From: Dysgonomonadaceae bacterium PH5-43
Lineage (GTDB): Bacteria; Bacteroidota; Bacteroidia; Bacteroidales; Azobacteroidaceae
DNA: 33,342 nucleotides
Direction of reading: 5' to 3'
Assembly: GCA_029916745.1 (NCBI GenBank)
Contig: JARXWK010000024.1
Span: 1 to 33,342, forward strand
The notes below the pieces were generated by a model, which had not been told where the DNA came from, did not search any database, and worked only from the letters and a program-made list of their open reading frames with translations. This document shows, piece by piece, positions 7,432-16,997 of this stretch. A program made the position numbers and the translations under genes. Position 1 is the first letter of the stretch, and each line of letters begins with the position of its first letter.

Positions 7432-8364
7432 ATGAAAATTTTCAAGTTAACATTTATCGCCCTTTTTGCCTGTTTATTTATGGCGTGTAATCAGGGCTCG
7501 GGAGAGAAAACTTCTGCCGACTGGAAAGCTCAGCACGTAGTTTTGATAGGTTTAGATGGCTGGACGGCTTCAAGTCTTAAACAAGCTGATATGCCTAATG
7601 TGAAAGAAATGATGCAAAACGGTTCTTATACTCTTAAAAAACGTTCGGCATTACCTTCTTCAAGTGCTATTAATTGGGCATCTATGTTTATGGGTGCTGG
7701 TCCTGAATTACACGGATATACTACTTGGGGTTCTACATCTCCCGAATTAGATCCTCGAGAAATAACACATTATGGAATGTTCCCAAGTGTATGGGGATTG
7801 TTGCGAGACCAATATCCCGATTCAAAGATTGGTTATTTTTATGAATGGGGAGGTTTAAGATATTTAGCTGAGATGAAAGCAATGAGTGTAGAAATGCAAA
7901 GCTCAGTGCCGGAAGACAGTGAAATAACAAAAACAGAGCAAACTATCATTAATGGTTGCAACTACATAAAAGAAGCTAAGCCTAATTTTATAGGAATACT
8001 TGTAGATGAACCAGACCATATTGGACACTCTAAAGGCTTTGATAGCATACCTTATATTGATTTACTACCTTTGTTAGACAAGTATGTTGGTCAGATTGTT
8101 GATGCTGTAAAAGAAGCTGGAATTTACGACGAAACAATTTTTATTGTTACTTCAGACCACGGAGGTATTCACAAAAATCATGGAGGCAAAACTATGAACG
8201 AAATGGAAACACCATTCATAGTATGTGGTAAAGGTGTAAAGAAAAACTATGAGTTCACAGAGAGTATGATGCAATACGACGTTGCTTCAACTATTGCTTA
8301 TATGTTTAATATTGAACAACCTCAAGTATGGATTGGTAGACCTATGAGTCAGATATTTGAGTGA
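7432..8364 (+). CDS. Lipoprotein type I phosphodiesterase / alkaline-phosphatase-superfamily hydrolase
   Basis: 310 residues. A lipobox LFMAC makes Cys19 the lipid anchor, so it is a membrane-bound, probably periplasmic lipoprotein. The fold is the phosphodiesterase / nucleotide pyrophosphatase branch of the alkaline phosphatase superfamily. Two-zinc ligands are recognisable: Asp42 in IGLDGW, PDHIGH (Asp195, His199), TSDHGG (Asp242, His243) and His250 in KNHGG. The nucleophile should be one of Ser76-78 in ALPSSSAINWASM. At 310 residues it is short for the family (often over 400) and lacks the large insertions, but no ligand appears lost. Natural substrates could be nucleotide, sugar or phospholipid phosphodiesters; the sequence does not decide. 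It is the last gene of the plus-strand block. Confidence 0.82.
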   Translation: MKIFKLTFIALFACLFMACNQGSGEKTSADWKAQHVVLIGLDGWTASSLKQADMPNVKEMMQNGSYTLKKRSALPSSSAINWASMFMGAGPELHGYTTWGSTSPELDPREITHYGMFPSVWGLLRDQYPDSKIGYFYEWGGLRYLAEMKAMSVEMQSSVPEDSEITKTEQTIINGCNYIKEAKPNFIGILVDEPDHIGHSKGFDSIPYIDLLPLLDKYVGQIVDAVKEAGIYDETIFIVTSDHGGIHKNHGGKTMNEMETPFIVCGKGVKKNYEFTESMMQYDVASTIAYMFNIEQPQVWIGRPMSQIFE

Positions 8365-8376
8365 AGACAGGAGACT

Positions 8377-8419
8377 AAAAATAAAGGGTTCAAATCAATG
8401 ACTTGAACCCTTTATTTTT
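8377..8419. terminator. Bidirectional intrinsic terminator
   Basis: A perfect 17-bp stem, 8377-8393 with 8403-8419 and a 9-nt loop, lies between two convergent genes. The stem ends are A-rich and T-rich, so each strand has a GC core (AGGGTTCAA/TTGAACCCT) followed by a T-run. It ends both the phosphodiesterase transcript and the asnS transcript. Confidence 0.9.
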
Positions 8420-8433
8420 GTTTTTATTTTATC

Positions 8434-9822
8434 TTAAAACTCTGCGTTGTTTGGAGTTCTTGGGAAAGGTATAACATCACGAATGTTAGTCATACCAGTG
8501 ATAAACAATACTAATCTTTCAAAACCAAGACCGAAACCTGAGTGAGGAGCAGTACCAAAACGGCGAGTATCTAAATACCACCAAAGGCTATCCATCGACA
8601 TATTAAGCTCGTTAACACGAGTCATAAGTTTGTCGTAGTCAGACTCACGCTCCGAACCTCCGATGATTTCACCTATGCGAGGGAACAATACGTCCATTCC
8701 TCTAACAGTTTTACCATCTTCGTTTTGTTTCATATAGAATGACTTAATCTCTTTAGGATAGTCGGTTAAGATAACAGGGCGTTTGAAGTGTTCTTCCACA
8801 AGAAATCTTTCGTGTTCCGATTGTAAGTCGGCACCCCAATAAACAGGGAACTCAAATTTCTTGCCGCTCTTTTCTAATATTTCTACTCCTTCAGTATAGG
8901 TTAGACGCACGAAATCGTTATTTACAACAAAGTTTAATCGTTCAATAAGTTCATTGTCGTACATCTTATCAAGGAATGCAATATCATCTTTACAGTGTGT
9001 CATTGCATACGATATAACGTATTTAAGGAAATCTTCAGCAAGATCCATATTGTCGTTGATATCATAGAAAGCAACTTCGGGCTCTATCATCCAAAACTCA
9101 GCAAGGTGACGAGGAGTGTTAGAGTTCTCGGCACGGAACGTTGGTCCAAAAGTGTAAATACCACCTAAAGCCATAGCTCCAAGCTCACCTTCCAATTGTC
9201 CTGATACAGTAAGATTTGTAGAACGACCAAAGAAGTCTTTAGTATAATCAATCTTTCCTTCTTCTGTTTTAGGAGTATTATCCATATCTAAGGTTGTAAC
9301 CTGAAACATAGAACCAGCACCTTCAGCATCTGAAGCCGTAATTATTGGACTATGGAAATAATAAAAGCCTTGTTTGTTAAAGTATTCGTGAATAGCAAAT
9401 GCTAAGTGGTGACGAATACGAAGTACAGCTCCGAAAGTATTTGTACGAGGACGAAGGTGTGCTATTTCTCTTAAAAATTCCAGCGAGTGTCCTTTCTTTT
9501 GAAGAGGGTAAGTAGCAGGGTCAGCAGCTCCATATATTTCTATGTCGGTAGCTTGTATCTCAGCCGATTGTCCTTGTCCTTGAGATTCTACTAATAATCC
9601 GTTTGCTCTTATACAAGCTCCAGTTGTAATAGGTTTAAGAAAATCGTCGCCAAACTTCTCAATATCTACAACTACTTGTATATTATTAATAGTTGATCCA
9701 TCATTAAGAGCAATAAAAGCTACGTGTTTGTTACCGCGTCGGGTTCTTACCCAACCTTTAACGCAAACCTCTTTGTTAAATTCGGAGGTACTTAATAAAT
9801 CGACTATCTTAGTTCTTTTCAT
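8434..9822 (-). CDS. asnS: Asparagine--tRNA ligase
   Basis: 462-residue class IIb aminoacyl-tRNA synthetase that charges tRNA-Asn in the cytoplasm. The N-terminal OB fold that reads the anticodon covers about 18-100 ([20 protein letters not shown]). Motif 2 is at about 224-248 ([20 protein letters not shown]), and motif 3, [16 protein letters not shown], is near the C-terminus, followed by IPFPRTP. The PFPRTP ending and the insert around 178-200 fit bacterial AsnRS rather than AspRS. It lies 11 bp after rluB, at the end of a purB-rluB-asnS transcript, and is closed by the terminator at 8377. Confidence 0.97.
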   Translation of the reverse strand: MKRTKIVDLLSTSEFNKEVCVKGWVRTRRGNKHVAFIALNDGSTINNIQVVVDIEKFGDDFLKPITTGACIRANGLLVESQGQGQSAEIQATDIEIYGAADPATYPLQKKGHSLEFLREIAHLRPRTNTFGAVLRIRHHLAFAIHEYFNKQGFYYFHSPIITASDAEGAGSMFQVTTLDMDNTPKTEEGKIDYTKDFFGRSTNLTVSGQLEGELGAMALGGIYTFGPTFRAENSNTPRHLAEFWMIEPEVAFYDINDNMDLAEDFLKYVISYAMTHCKDDIAFLDKMYDNELIERLNFVVNNDFVRLTYTEGVEILEKSGKKFEFPVYWGADLQSEHERFLVEEHFKRPVILTDYPKEIKSFYMKQNEDGKTVRGMDVLFPRIGEIIGGSERESDYDKLMTRVNELNMSMDSLWWYLDTRRFGTAPHSGFGLGFERLVLFITGMTNIRDVIPFPRTPNNAEF

Positions 9823-9833
9823 TGTATTTATAT

Positions 9834-11213
9834 TTATTCAAATGCACCCATACGAAGCATTGATACTTCTTTTTCACTTAAAAATCTCCACTTACCTCTT
9901 TTAAGATTCTTTTTTGTAAGTCCTGCAAAGTATACGCGATCTAATCTCATAACTTTGTAGCCTAAAGATTCAAACATACGACGTACAATTCTGTTTTTAC
10001 CTGAATGTATTTCTATGCCAACCTGATCTTTGCCTTCTTCGCCTACATAGCTTATCGCATCGGCGTGTATTTCGCCATCATCAAGAGTTATACCGTCGGC
10101 TAATTTTTGCATATCCTCTACTTCAACGTCTTTATCTAACCATACGTGATATATTTTCTTCTTTAAGAACTTAGGGTGAGTAAGTTTAGAAGCAAGATCG
10201 CCATCGTTTGTTAGAAGAAGAACTCCAGTAGTATTACGGTCTAATCTGCCTACAGGGAAAATACGTTCGTGGCACGCATTCTTTACTAAGTCCATAACGG
10301 TAAGTCTTTCTTGAGGGTCGTCGGCAGTAGTAACACAGTTTTTAGGTTTGTTCAATAAAACATAAACTTTATGCTCTAATTGAATTGGTTTCTCTTGGAA
10401 AGAAACTACATCAGAGCGTTTTACTTTAGTTCCTAATTCGGTTACCACCTCATCGTTTACCTTAACAACTCCAGCCTTGATAAAGTCATCAGCCTCTCTT
10501 CTTGAACAAACACCTGCATTAGCAAGATATTTATTAAGACGAAGCAATTCATCTGGGTCGAAGTTTTCTTCTCTGTATTTTAATTGTTTTTGTAAGCTGT
10601 ATTTAGCGTTAGGGTTGTAGCTGCCTCTGTTGTCTCCTTGTTGAGGTCTGCCGCCACCATTTGGTCTGCTATAGTTTCTGTTGTAGCCACCGCCACCATT
10701 ATTATTATAATTATTATAGCCGCCACCTCTGTTATTGTTATAGCCATTATCACCTCTGTTATCACGATCGTAGCCACCGCCATTGTAACGTCTGTCTCCA
10801 TTGTTGTTATTATAGCTGTTTCCACCTCCATAATTTCCACCGTAATTATTGTTACGAGAAGAAGATTCACCTACTCTTGGTCTTCTTTTGCGAATGCCGC
10901 CATCTTCAGAACTTGCAAGTGGACGTTGTTGTTCGTAAGAACGCTGAGGACGATCGTAGTTGCCGCCACTGTATTGGTCGTAAGAGCGTTGAGGACGGTT
11001 GTATCCGCCGCCTTGCGAGTTGTAAGGACGTTGAGGGCGATCGTAATTGTTGTTACGCGGTCTGTCGTTACCTCTGTCAGGTCTTCCGTAGTTTCCTCCT
11101 TGGTTGTTGTAGCCGTAGTCATTACGGTCTGAATTGTAAGATCTTCTCTCCCGAGAATCACTGTTGTCATACCTGCCTTCGTTAGAACGAGGCGTCCAAT
11201 CATCGTTGATCAT
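9834..11213 (-). CDS. rluB: RluB-family 23S rRNA pseudouridine synthase with long disordered N-terminus
   Basis: 459 residues. The C-terminal 240 residues are a normal RsuA/RluB enzyme. An S4 RNA-binding domain covers about 224-270 ([21 protein letters not shown]). A catalytic domain follows with [20 protein letters not shown], where Asp325 is the expected nucleophile, and a second motif [15 protein letters not shown]. It should convert a uridine in the 23S rRNA peptidyl-transferase region. The first 205 residues are low complexity, rich in Gly, Asn, Arg and Tyr, with recurring NYDRPQR and [10 protein letters not shown] units and GGGYN blocks, resembling eukaryotic RGG/FUS-type regions. Such tails are known on this enzyme in Bacteroidota, though their role is unclear. 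It is 46 bp after purB and 11 bp before asnS. Confidence 0.93.
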   Translation of the reverse strand: MINDDWTPRSNEGRYDNSDSRERRSYNSDRNDYGYNNQGGNYGRPDRGNDRPRNNNYDRPQRPYNSQGGGYNRPQRSYDQYSGGNYDRPQRSYEQQRPLASSEDGGIRKRRPRVGESSSRNNNYGGNYGGGNSYNNNNGDRRYNGGGYDRDNRGDNGYNNNRGGGYNNYNNNGGGGYNRNYSRPNGGGRPQQGDNRGSYNPNAKYSLQKQLKYREENFDPDELLRLNKYLANAGVCSRREADDFIKAGVVKVNDEVVTELGTKVKRSDVVSFQEKPIQLEHKVYVLLNKPKNCVTTADDPQERLTVMDLVKNACHERIFPVGRLDRNTTGVLLLTNDGDLASKLTHPKFLKKKIYHVWLDKDVEVEDMQKLADGITLDDGEIHADAISYVGEEGKDQVGIEIHSGKNRIVRRMFESLGYKVMRLDRVYFAGLTKKNLKRGKWRFLSEKEVSMLRMGAFE

Positions 11214-11259
11214 TTTGTTTGGATAAATTTAAGTTGAAAAAATAAGTTGAAATTAATAA

Positions 11260-12606
11260 TTATAGTCCTGTGTAAGTGTGAGGATTTATTTTTCTTAGTT
11301 CCTCTTTTACACTTTCATTTACATTTAAGTTGTTAATAAACACATTGATAGACTCTTCTGTGATATGTTCGTTTTTACGAGTTAGAGCCTTTAATGCTTC
11401 ATAAGGCTCGGGATAGCCTTCTCTTCTTAATATAGTTTGTATGCCTTCAGCTACCACAGCCCAAGCATTTTCTAAATCTCTATCTATTGCGTCTTTATTA
11501 AGTAATAGTTTTCCTAAACCTTTTTGTAAGCTACTTAATGAAATTAATATATGTGCGAAAGGCACACCTACGTTGCGTAATACGGTAGAGTCAGTTAAGT
11601 CTCTTTGCAATCTTGATATAGGTAATTTAGCAGCTAAATGTTCTAAAATGGCATTAGCTATACCTAAATTTCCTTCAGCATTTTCAAAATCTATAGGATT
11701 AACTTTGTGAGGCATAGCAGATGAACCCACTTCTCCGGCTTTAATCTTCTGTTTGAAATATTCCATAGATATATATTGCCAGAAGTCTTTAGCTAAATCG
11801 AGCAAGATTGTGTCTATGCGTTTCATTGCATCGAATAATGCAGCCAGATTATCATAATTGGATATTTGTGTAGTGTATTCTTCTCTTACTAATCCTAATT
11901 TACTACTTACGAACTCATTTCCGAATTTTTTCCAGTCGATATTAGGATAAGCCACTTTATGAGCATTGTAGTTCCCGGTAGCACCTCCAAATTTAGCAGA
12001 TAGTGGCACTGCTTTTATTTGTTCTAATTGTTTTTCTAAACGGCTAACAAACACTTCTATTTCTTTACCCAATCGAGTAGGAGAAGCAGGTTGTCCGTGA
12101 GTTTTAGCCAACATAGAAATATCTTTCCACTCTTTGCTATAAGCCTTTAGAATATCGATAATAGCAGTTAAAGCAGGATAATAATCGTTGTTCAGAGCAT
12201 CTTTTATAGATAAAGGTACTGAAGTGTTATTTATATCCTGAGATGTTAGTCCGAAATGAATAAACTCTTTATATTCACTTAGATTTAATTTGTCGAATTG
12301 TTCTTTGATGAAATATTCAACGGCTTTAACGTCGTGGTTAGTAACTTTTTCGATATCCTTAATAGCTTGTGCATCAGATAATGAAAAAGAGCGATAAATA
12401 TCTCTTAGTGTTTCAAATAAATCAGAAGAGTTTAACTTTTCTAATTGAGGGATAGGGATTTCACACAAAGAAATGAAATACTCTATTTCTACTTGAACTC
12501 TGTATTTTATGAGTGCATACTCAGAAAAGTATAATGATAAAGACTTAGTTTTGTCTCGATATCTACCATCAACGGGAGAAATCGCAGTTAATACATTTAA
12601 TTCCAT
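11260..12606 (-). CDS. purB: Adenylosuccinate lyase
   Basis: 448-residue enzyme of the fumarase/aspartase superfamily that acts twice in purine synthesis, releasing fumarate from SAICAR and from adenylosuccinate. It begins with LTAISPVDGRYRDKT, typical of bacterial PurB. It has TNHDVKAVEYF (89-99), the catalytic-histidine segment AKTHGQPASPT (167-177) and the superfamily signature GSSAMPHKVNP (294-304). The length is normal. It is the first gene of the purB-rluB-asnS unit, with a -7 box about 35 bp upstream. Confidence 0.97.
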   Translation of the reverse strand: MELNVLTAISPVDGRYRDKTKSLSLYFSEYALIKYRVQVEIEYFISLCEIPIPQLEKLNSSDLFETLRDIYRSFSLSDAQAIKDIEKVTNHDVKAVEYFIKEQFDKLNLSEYKEFIHFGLTSQDINNTSVPLSIKDALNNDYYPALTAIIDILKAYSKEWKDISMLAKTHGQPASPTRLGKEIEVFVSRLEKQLEQIKAVPLSAKFGGATGNYNAHKVAYPNIDWKKFGNEFVSSKLGLVREEYTTQISNYDNLAALFDAMKRIDTILLDLAKDFWQYISMEYFKQKIKAGEVGSSAMPHKVNPIDFENAEGNLGIANAILEHLAAKLPISRLQRDLTDSTVLRNVGVPFAHILISLSSLQKGLGKLLLNKDAIDRDLENAWAVVAEGIQTILRREGYPEPYEALKALTRKNEHITEESINVFINNLNVNESVKEELRKINPHTYTGL

Positions 12607-12640
12607 ATTTTTTAAGAAAGCTTTCGATAATTTCTCTCGG

Positions 12641-12672
12641 CAAAGGTAGTGTTTATTTTTAGAACAAAGGTA
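12641..12672 (-). promoter_or_regulatory. Promoter of purB-rluB-asnS
   Basis: Read on the minus strand, TACCTTTG (complement of 12641-12648) matches TAnnTTTG, and TTTG (complement of 12665-12668) lies 16 bp upstream as a possible -33. A second TACCTTTG occurs at 12665-12672, so two overlapping start sites are possible. Confidence 0.5.
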
Positions 12673-12711
12673 AAGGTTAATATTATTATTTGATAATTCG
12701 CTGAAGAAATC

Positions 12712-12745
12712 AGTTCAGAACACCAGTGCGATGATGTCCTGAACT
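12712..12745 (-). terminator. Hairpin terminator after the AsmA-family gene
   Basis: AGTTCAGAACA (12712-12722) pairs with TGTCCTGAACT (12735-12745) with one G-U and a 12-nt loop, just past the AsmA stop codon. On the minus strand the trailing T-run is weak (GATTTCTT); the stronger T-run is on the plus strand, where no gene runs into it. Confidence 0.5.
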
Positions 12746-12758
12746 AATTTTTAAGCTA

Positions 12759-15443
12759 TTACTCTCCTCTTAATGTTGTAATTTGTTTCTCCGCTTCGTC
12801 ATTTAAGGCTTTTGCCTTTTTCTCCGCTTCTTCTTTCAGCTTTTTAGCTGCAGACTCGGCAGTTTTAACGGCAGCAATTTTAGCTAAAGCGTTAGATGTT
12901 TTATTCGCTTCATCAATAAGTTTCTGACCTTGCTTTTCAGCTTCGGCAACTAACTTGTCGCCTGTTTCTTTAGCCGTATTGCGAATCTTTTCTATTTGTT
13001 CGTCGATGTTTTCATTAACCTTATTACTAATATCTTCTTTTGTAGAGTCTACAGTTTTATCAGTACCTATTAAAGAATTAACCAAATTACCTACAGCTTG
13101 GCTTGCAGCATCTTTTGTGTCTATTGATATTTTAGGTTGTGTAAAAGTACCTCCTATTTTAAGACTTACGTTCTTAAGATAATTGTTTGACAATTTATCT
13201 GCTAAATCTATTTTAGCCACATAGTCTATAGATTGGTCTAATCCTGTAGAACCCGCGAGATTCATATTGCCACCGCCAAACTTAACATCGAAAGGCTTAG
13301 TGTTAACTCGTCCATCGTCAACTGTAAAAGGAAGATTAAGATCCTTGATTTTCAAATCTTTAAGTGATTCGTTCTTCAATGCTGAAGCTATGCCATCTAA
13401 AGCAGGTATATTATTTACTTCTACATTTGAAGACTGCAACAGACCGCTTGCGGTTAAAGTAGCGAGGTCGGGCATAAAATTTTCACCTAAAGTGGTGTTT
13501 AACTTGAAGTTTGTAGAGTAACTGCCTAACATATTTTCAAATATAGGAGCCATCTTTTGAATAGTAGCAAAAGTAGAGAATGTTTGAGCAAACGAGGCAT
13601 TCTTAATGTTTAAGTCCATCGACACATCGGGCTTTTTGCTGTCTTTGCTTGTGTCGTAATATCCGTTTACATTCATCTGACCACCAAGAGCATTAACCGA
13701 AAGGTTTTTGAAATCAACCTTGCCATCTTTAACCATTATCTGTCCTACTACATTTGTCATATCAAGATTGTCAAATATAACTTGTTTGAAGTTTCCACTT
13801 AAATTGAAGTTTATATTTTTAGGGATTTCGATAATTCCTATAGATGCTGTGTCGGCGGTAGTTTCTGTAGTTGTGTCTTCCGACATAAAATCGTTTAAGT
13901 TAAGGTAATTAGAACTCACGGTAAGATTACCTTTTAGAGTTTCATCTTTCATAAAGAAAGGAATAAAGTTTTCTAATTTACCTTTAGCTGCGATGTCATT
14001 TTTACCTATATTTACCGACAATTCACTTAAATCTACATAGCGAGGAGAAAATCCTAAATTAGCATTTTGTATCTGAATATCGTCCATATCTTCAGATTTA
14101 ACAAGCATATCCTTTATGTTAAGATTGCCGTCTGCCTCTACCTTGTCGTATTGTTCCTTTTCTATATACGACATACGAGTGGCAAGTTTAAGATTAGCGT
14201 CTAAACTTCCGCTTAATTCCATATCTTCAAGAGGATAAATTTCTTTAATCATTCCAAGATTAAGTTTTCCAATAGCCGACATATTAATATTCATATCGCT
14301 TACAGGGTTACTTACTTGTAAAGTAACATCGAAAGGATTACCTCCCATTTCGAAGTGGAATTTAGATATATCCAACTTAGTATTGTCGGCCGAACCTCCT
14401 TTGCTTTGAGCGCGTAAGTCGGCATTGATATTAGTTACCGATTTAGGCATTCCAGGATATTGGAACATAGCATTAGCCACATTAAGTTTAATGTCGAATG
14501 CAGGCAAGTTATCATCTTTCATTGTTCCTTTAAGAGTAGCATCTAAAGAGGCTTGTCCGGAAGTTTTCAAATCCTTAAAGTCTTTTGCATATATTGCAGG
14601 AATCATAGAAAGCAGATCTTTGAATTGAGTAGACGGAGCATTAAGTTTTAAATCCATATCTATACTTTCGTCTTCTTGCATAGCCGCCCAACCATCAATG
14701 TTTGCTTTTATTTCATTTATCTGAATATTATTATCAGCAAGAGTAAACTTCATATTTTTAAGGTCGGCATTTACATCTATCTTAGCATTAACTTTAGCTT
14801 TAGAAATATAAGGTATCTTATCCATTAGAAAAGACAAGGCATCGATTGATAAATTAGTTTTTAGGGTAGTTTCATCGGCAGTCATATCTCCCGAAAGGTC
14901 AATGTTGATACCTTTTACCTCAGCCAACATATTAGACGATCTATCGTCGTAAACAACATCAACATTGTTTATAGCAAGCTTTTTAAGTAGAAGCTTAAAT
15001 TCAGAAACCTCTTCAATAGCTTCCTCAACAACTTCATCGTCGTCGCCGCTTGGAACTATATCCCAGTTAGCCTTACCTTCTTCTAAAACTATAGCGTGTA
15101 GTTTGGCATTGTCTAATCCAACCTTAATAATTTCATATCCCGAATCGTTAAACAAGCTTTTAACATTAACAGTAGCTGTTATGTTTTTAGCAAGAAGAAG
15201 AGTGTCTCCTTCAAATTCGTTAATGCCAGCGATATAGAAATTCTCTAAAGAAACGGTTGCATTAGGAAAGTTTTTGAAGAAGTTAAGACCTAAGTTGTCG
15301 AAATTAATCTCGGCGTTCATAGACTTATTGATTTCTTTTTTAGCAACCTCTAATATCTTTCCTTTGAAAGCGAAAGGGAGGATAATCAATGTTAATAATA
15401 CAACTGCAATAATAATTGCAATAATAGATAAAACCTTTTTCAT
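12759..15443 (-). CDS. AsmA-family envelope protein with C-terminal coiled coil
   Basis: 894 residues. One N-terminal membrane helix (about 4-30, VLSIIAIIIAVVLLTLIILP) is followed by the AsmA N-terminal pattern (FKNFPNATVSLENFYIAG). A very long run of beta-rich repeats comes next, including DVVYDDRSSNMLAEVKGI, LSVNIGKNDIAAKGKLENF and an AsmA-2-like part (VDFKNLSVNALGGQMNVNGYY). AsmA/TamB-type proteins form grooved rods that span the periplasm and move lipids; that role is inferred here. From about 790 to the end the chain becomes a charged Ala/Glu/Lys coiled coil (AKETGDKLVAEAEKQGQKL onward), which is not part of the standard domain. A weak -7-like TACCTTTA lies near 15475. Confidence 0.85.
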   Translation of the reverse strand: MKKVLSIIAIIIAVVLLTLIILPFAFKGKILEVAKKEINKSMNAEINFDNLGLNFFKNFPNATVSLENFYIAGINEFEGDTLLLAKNITATVNVKSLFNDSGYEIIKVGLDNAKLHAIVLEEGKANWDIVPSGDDDEVVEEAIEEVSEFKLLLKKLAINNVDVVYDDRSSNMLAEVKGINIDLSGDMTADETTLKTNLSIDALSFLMDKIPYISKAKVNAKIDVNADLKNMKFTLADNNIQINEIKANIDGWAAMQEDESIDMDLKLNAPSTQFKDLLSMIPAIYAKDFKDLKTSGQASLDATLKGTMKDDNLPAFDIKLNVANAMFQYPGMPKSVTNINADLRAQSKGGSADNTKLDISKFHFEMGGNPFDVTLQVSNPVSDMNINMSAIGKLNLGMIKEIYPLEDMELSGSLDANLKLATRMSYIEKEQYDKVEADGNLNIKDMLVKSEDMDDIQIQNANLGFSPRYVDLSELSVNIGKNDIAAKGKLENFIPFFMKDETLKGNLTVSSNYLNLNDFMSEDTTTETTADTASIGIIEIPKNINFNLSGNFKQVIFDNLDMTNVVGQIMVKDGKVDFKNLSVNALGGQMNVNGYYDTSKDSKKPDVSMDLNIKNASFAQTFSTFATIQKMAPIFENMLGSYSTNFKLNTTLGENFMPDLATLTASGLLQSSNVEVNNIPALDGIASALKNESLKDLKIKDLNLPFTVDDGRVNTKPFDVKFGGGNMNLAGSTGLDQSIDYVAKIDLADKLSNNYLKNVSLKIGGTFTQPKISIDTKDAASQAVGNLVNSLIGTDKTVDSTKEDISNKVNENIDEQIEKIRNTAKETGDKLVAEAEKQGQKLIDEANKTSNALAKIAAVKTAESAAKKLKEEAEKKAKALNDEAEKQITTLRGE

Positions 15444-15494
15444 TACAAATAAATGTTTGTTAATTAATTTGGTGTAAAGGTAGATGATAATTTT

Positions 15495-15530
15495 AAAAAA
15501 CGAAAGGCTGCAAGATAGTCTTACAGCCTT
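15495..15530 (-). terminator. Intrinsic terminator after the FucP-type transporter gene
   Basis: On the minus strand AAGGCTGTAAGA (complement of 15519-15530) pairs with TCTTGCAGCCTT (complement of 15504-15515): a 12-bp stem with one G-U pair and a 3-nt loop, followed by TCG and six T (15495-15500). Confidence 0.85.
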
Positions 15531-15551
15531 CTGTTATATAAAATTAATAAT

Positions 15552-16865
15552 TTAGTCTACTTTAATGTCTTTATTAACATTTTTGTAACCAACCAAAGCA
15601 TAGTAAAGAATGTAAGCAAATAAAGCAAATACAATCCAGTAGCTTTGCATATAAGAGAACATATCAGCAAGAGCACCTTGTACAGCAGGGAATATACCAC
15701 CGCCAACTACCATTACCATAAATACTCCTGAGCCGATAGCAGTATATTTTCCTAATCCTTCTACTGCTAAGTTGAAGATAACACCCCACATTACAGAAGT
15801 ACAAAGACCGCCTAATACAAGAAGCATAACACTCATAGGAACACTTGTCATACCGAAAGATAGTGTGCTACCGATAAATACAGGCATTTGTACTGTGTTT
15901 TCTGGATTGTAAGCTAATATAGCAACTGTTACTAATGCTAAACCAGCAGCCGAAACAGTAGTTAACATAGCTCTACTTGACACTTTACCTCCGATAGAAG
16001 CGCCAACAAAACGACCAATCATCATTAAGAACCAGTAAGTTCCAACGATAGTTCCAGCAGCTCCAGCGTCCATAGCGAAACCTCCTTTATCAACAGAGCT
16101 TGTTAAATATAGGTTTACGATATTAGGAATACCTAATTCAATTCCGATATAAGCGAAGATACATAATATACCTAAAACATAATGACGGAATTTGAAAAGA
16201 GTAGCGTAAGAAACAGGCTCTTCTTTGATTCCTTTAGCTTCTTTTTCTCTACGGGCTTCTAATATTGGCTCGGGAATTTTAGAAAGAGCTAAGATAACAA
16301 ATGCAGCAGCGAATATACCCATTGCGATAAATAATGCAGGGTTAGCATCTTGTATAGTTGCATTTGCAGCTTGTCCCATTAAAGTACCCACAAGTACAGG
16401 AACGATAGTAGCCATTAAAGAGTTGAAAGTTCCACCAATCTGAATGTATTGGTTTCCTTTGTTACCACCACCGCCAAGAGTATTTAATAAAGGATTAACT
16501 ACTGTATTTAACATACACATAGAGAAACCTGCAACGAATGCTCCTGTTAAATATATACCAAAACTTCCGAATACTCCAGAAAGGAATTGAATACCAACAC
16601 CTACAAATCCAACAGCAACAGCAGCTAAAGCTGTTGGTTTATAACCATATTTGTTAAGTAAGTTACCTGCAGGAATACCCATAAAGGCATAAGCTAAGAA
16701 GTTGGCAAGGTTACCTAAGGTAGCCATAAAGTTAGAAGCACCAAACTGTGCCTTAACGATAACTCCCATAGGGTTAGCTAAACCAGTTACGAACGATATC
16801 ATCCCGAATAGGAGGATACAAATAATAATTGCAGCAGCATTGCCGCTTTGTTTTTGTGTACTCAT
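15552..16865 (-). CDS. MFS sugar:proton symporter, FucP/GluP family
   Basis: 437-residue inner-membrane transporter with about 12 hydrophobic helices. The N-terminal pattern ILLFGMISFVTGLANPMGVIV and later LANFLAYAFMGIPAGNLLNKYGYK mark the L-fucose / glucose-galactose permease branch of the major facilitator superfamily. Members import free monosaccharides (fucose, glucose, galactose, N-acetylglucosamine) with protons; sequence alone does not fix the sugar. It lies directly downstream of the GH123 gene on the same strand, 132 bp away and with its own promoter, so it may take up the hexosamine that enzyme releases. A strong terminator ends the gene. Confidence 0.9.
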   Translation of the reverse strand: MSTQKQSGNAAAIIICILLFGMISFVTGLANPMGVIVKAQFGASNFMATLGNLANFLAYAFMGIPAGNLLNKYGYKPTALAAVAVGFVGVGIQFLSGVFGSFGIYLTGAFVAGFSMCMLNTVVNPLLNTLGGGGNKGNQYIQIGGTFNSLMATIVPVLVGTLMGQAANATIQDANPALFIAMGIFAAAFVILALSKIPEPILEARREKEAKGIKEEPVSYATLFKFRHYVLGILCIFAYIGIELGIPNIVNLYLTSSVDKGGFAMDAGAAGTIVGTYWFLMMIGRFVGASIGGKVSSRAMLTTVSAAGLALVTVAILAYNPENTVQMPVFIGSTLSFGMTSVPMSVMLLVLGGLCTSVMWGVIFNLAVEGLGKYTAIGSGVFMVMVVGGGIFPAVQGALADMFSYMQSYWIVFALFAYILYYALVGYKNVNKDIKVD

Positions 16866-16924
16866 AGAGATTAATTTAGATTATTAATAATTCATTTAAA
16901 TTTCACAAATAATTTAATTGTCTG

Positions 16925-16956
16925 CAAATATAAAACTAAAAATCGTATAAATGCAA
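16925..16956 (-). promoter_or_regulatory. Promoter of the FucP-type transporter gene
   Basis: On the minus strand TATATTTG (complement of 16925-16932) is a perfect TAnnTTTG -7 box and TTG (complement of 16954-16956) lies 21 bp upstream. The leader would be about 50 nt. Confidence 0.6.
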
Positions 16957-16997
16957 TTTACAACTATCTTTAGTTGAAAAAATATAAAAAATAGTTG

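Noticed and set aside
2069-8364. Polysaccharide utilisation locus with SusC/SusD
   Set aside because: No TonB-dependent receptor or SusD-like lipoprotein is encoded anywhere in the window.
7432-8364. Sulfatase
   Set aside because: Same superfamily, but the C/S-x-P-x-R formylglycine signature is absent and the metal motifs fit phosphodiesterases.
10580-11203. Several overlapping open frames on both strands over the rluB N-terminus
   Set aside because: They are low-complexity shadows (runs of Ile/Thr/Val or His/Tyr/Cys) of the repetitive Gly/Asn/Arg-coding DNA; rluB is in frame with a full catalytic domain.
16961-16976. Terminator after the GH123 gene (CAACTA/TAGTTG hairpin)
   Set aside because: Short 6-bp AT-rich stem without a T-run on the minus strand; not reliable.
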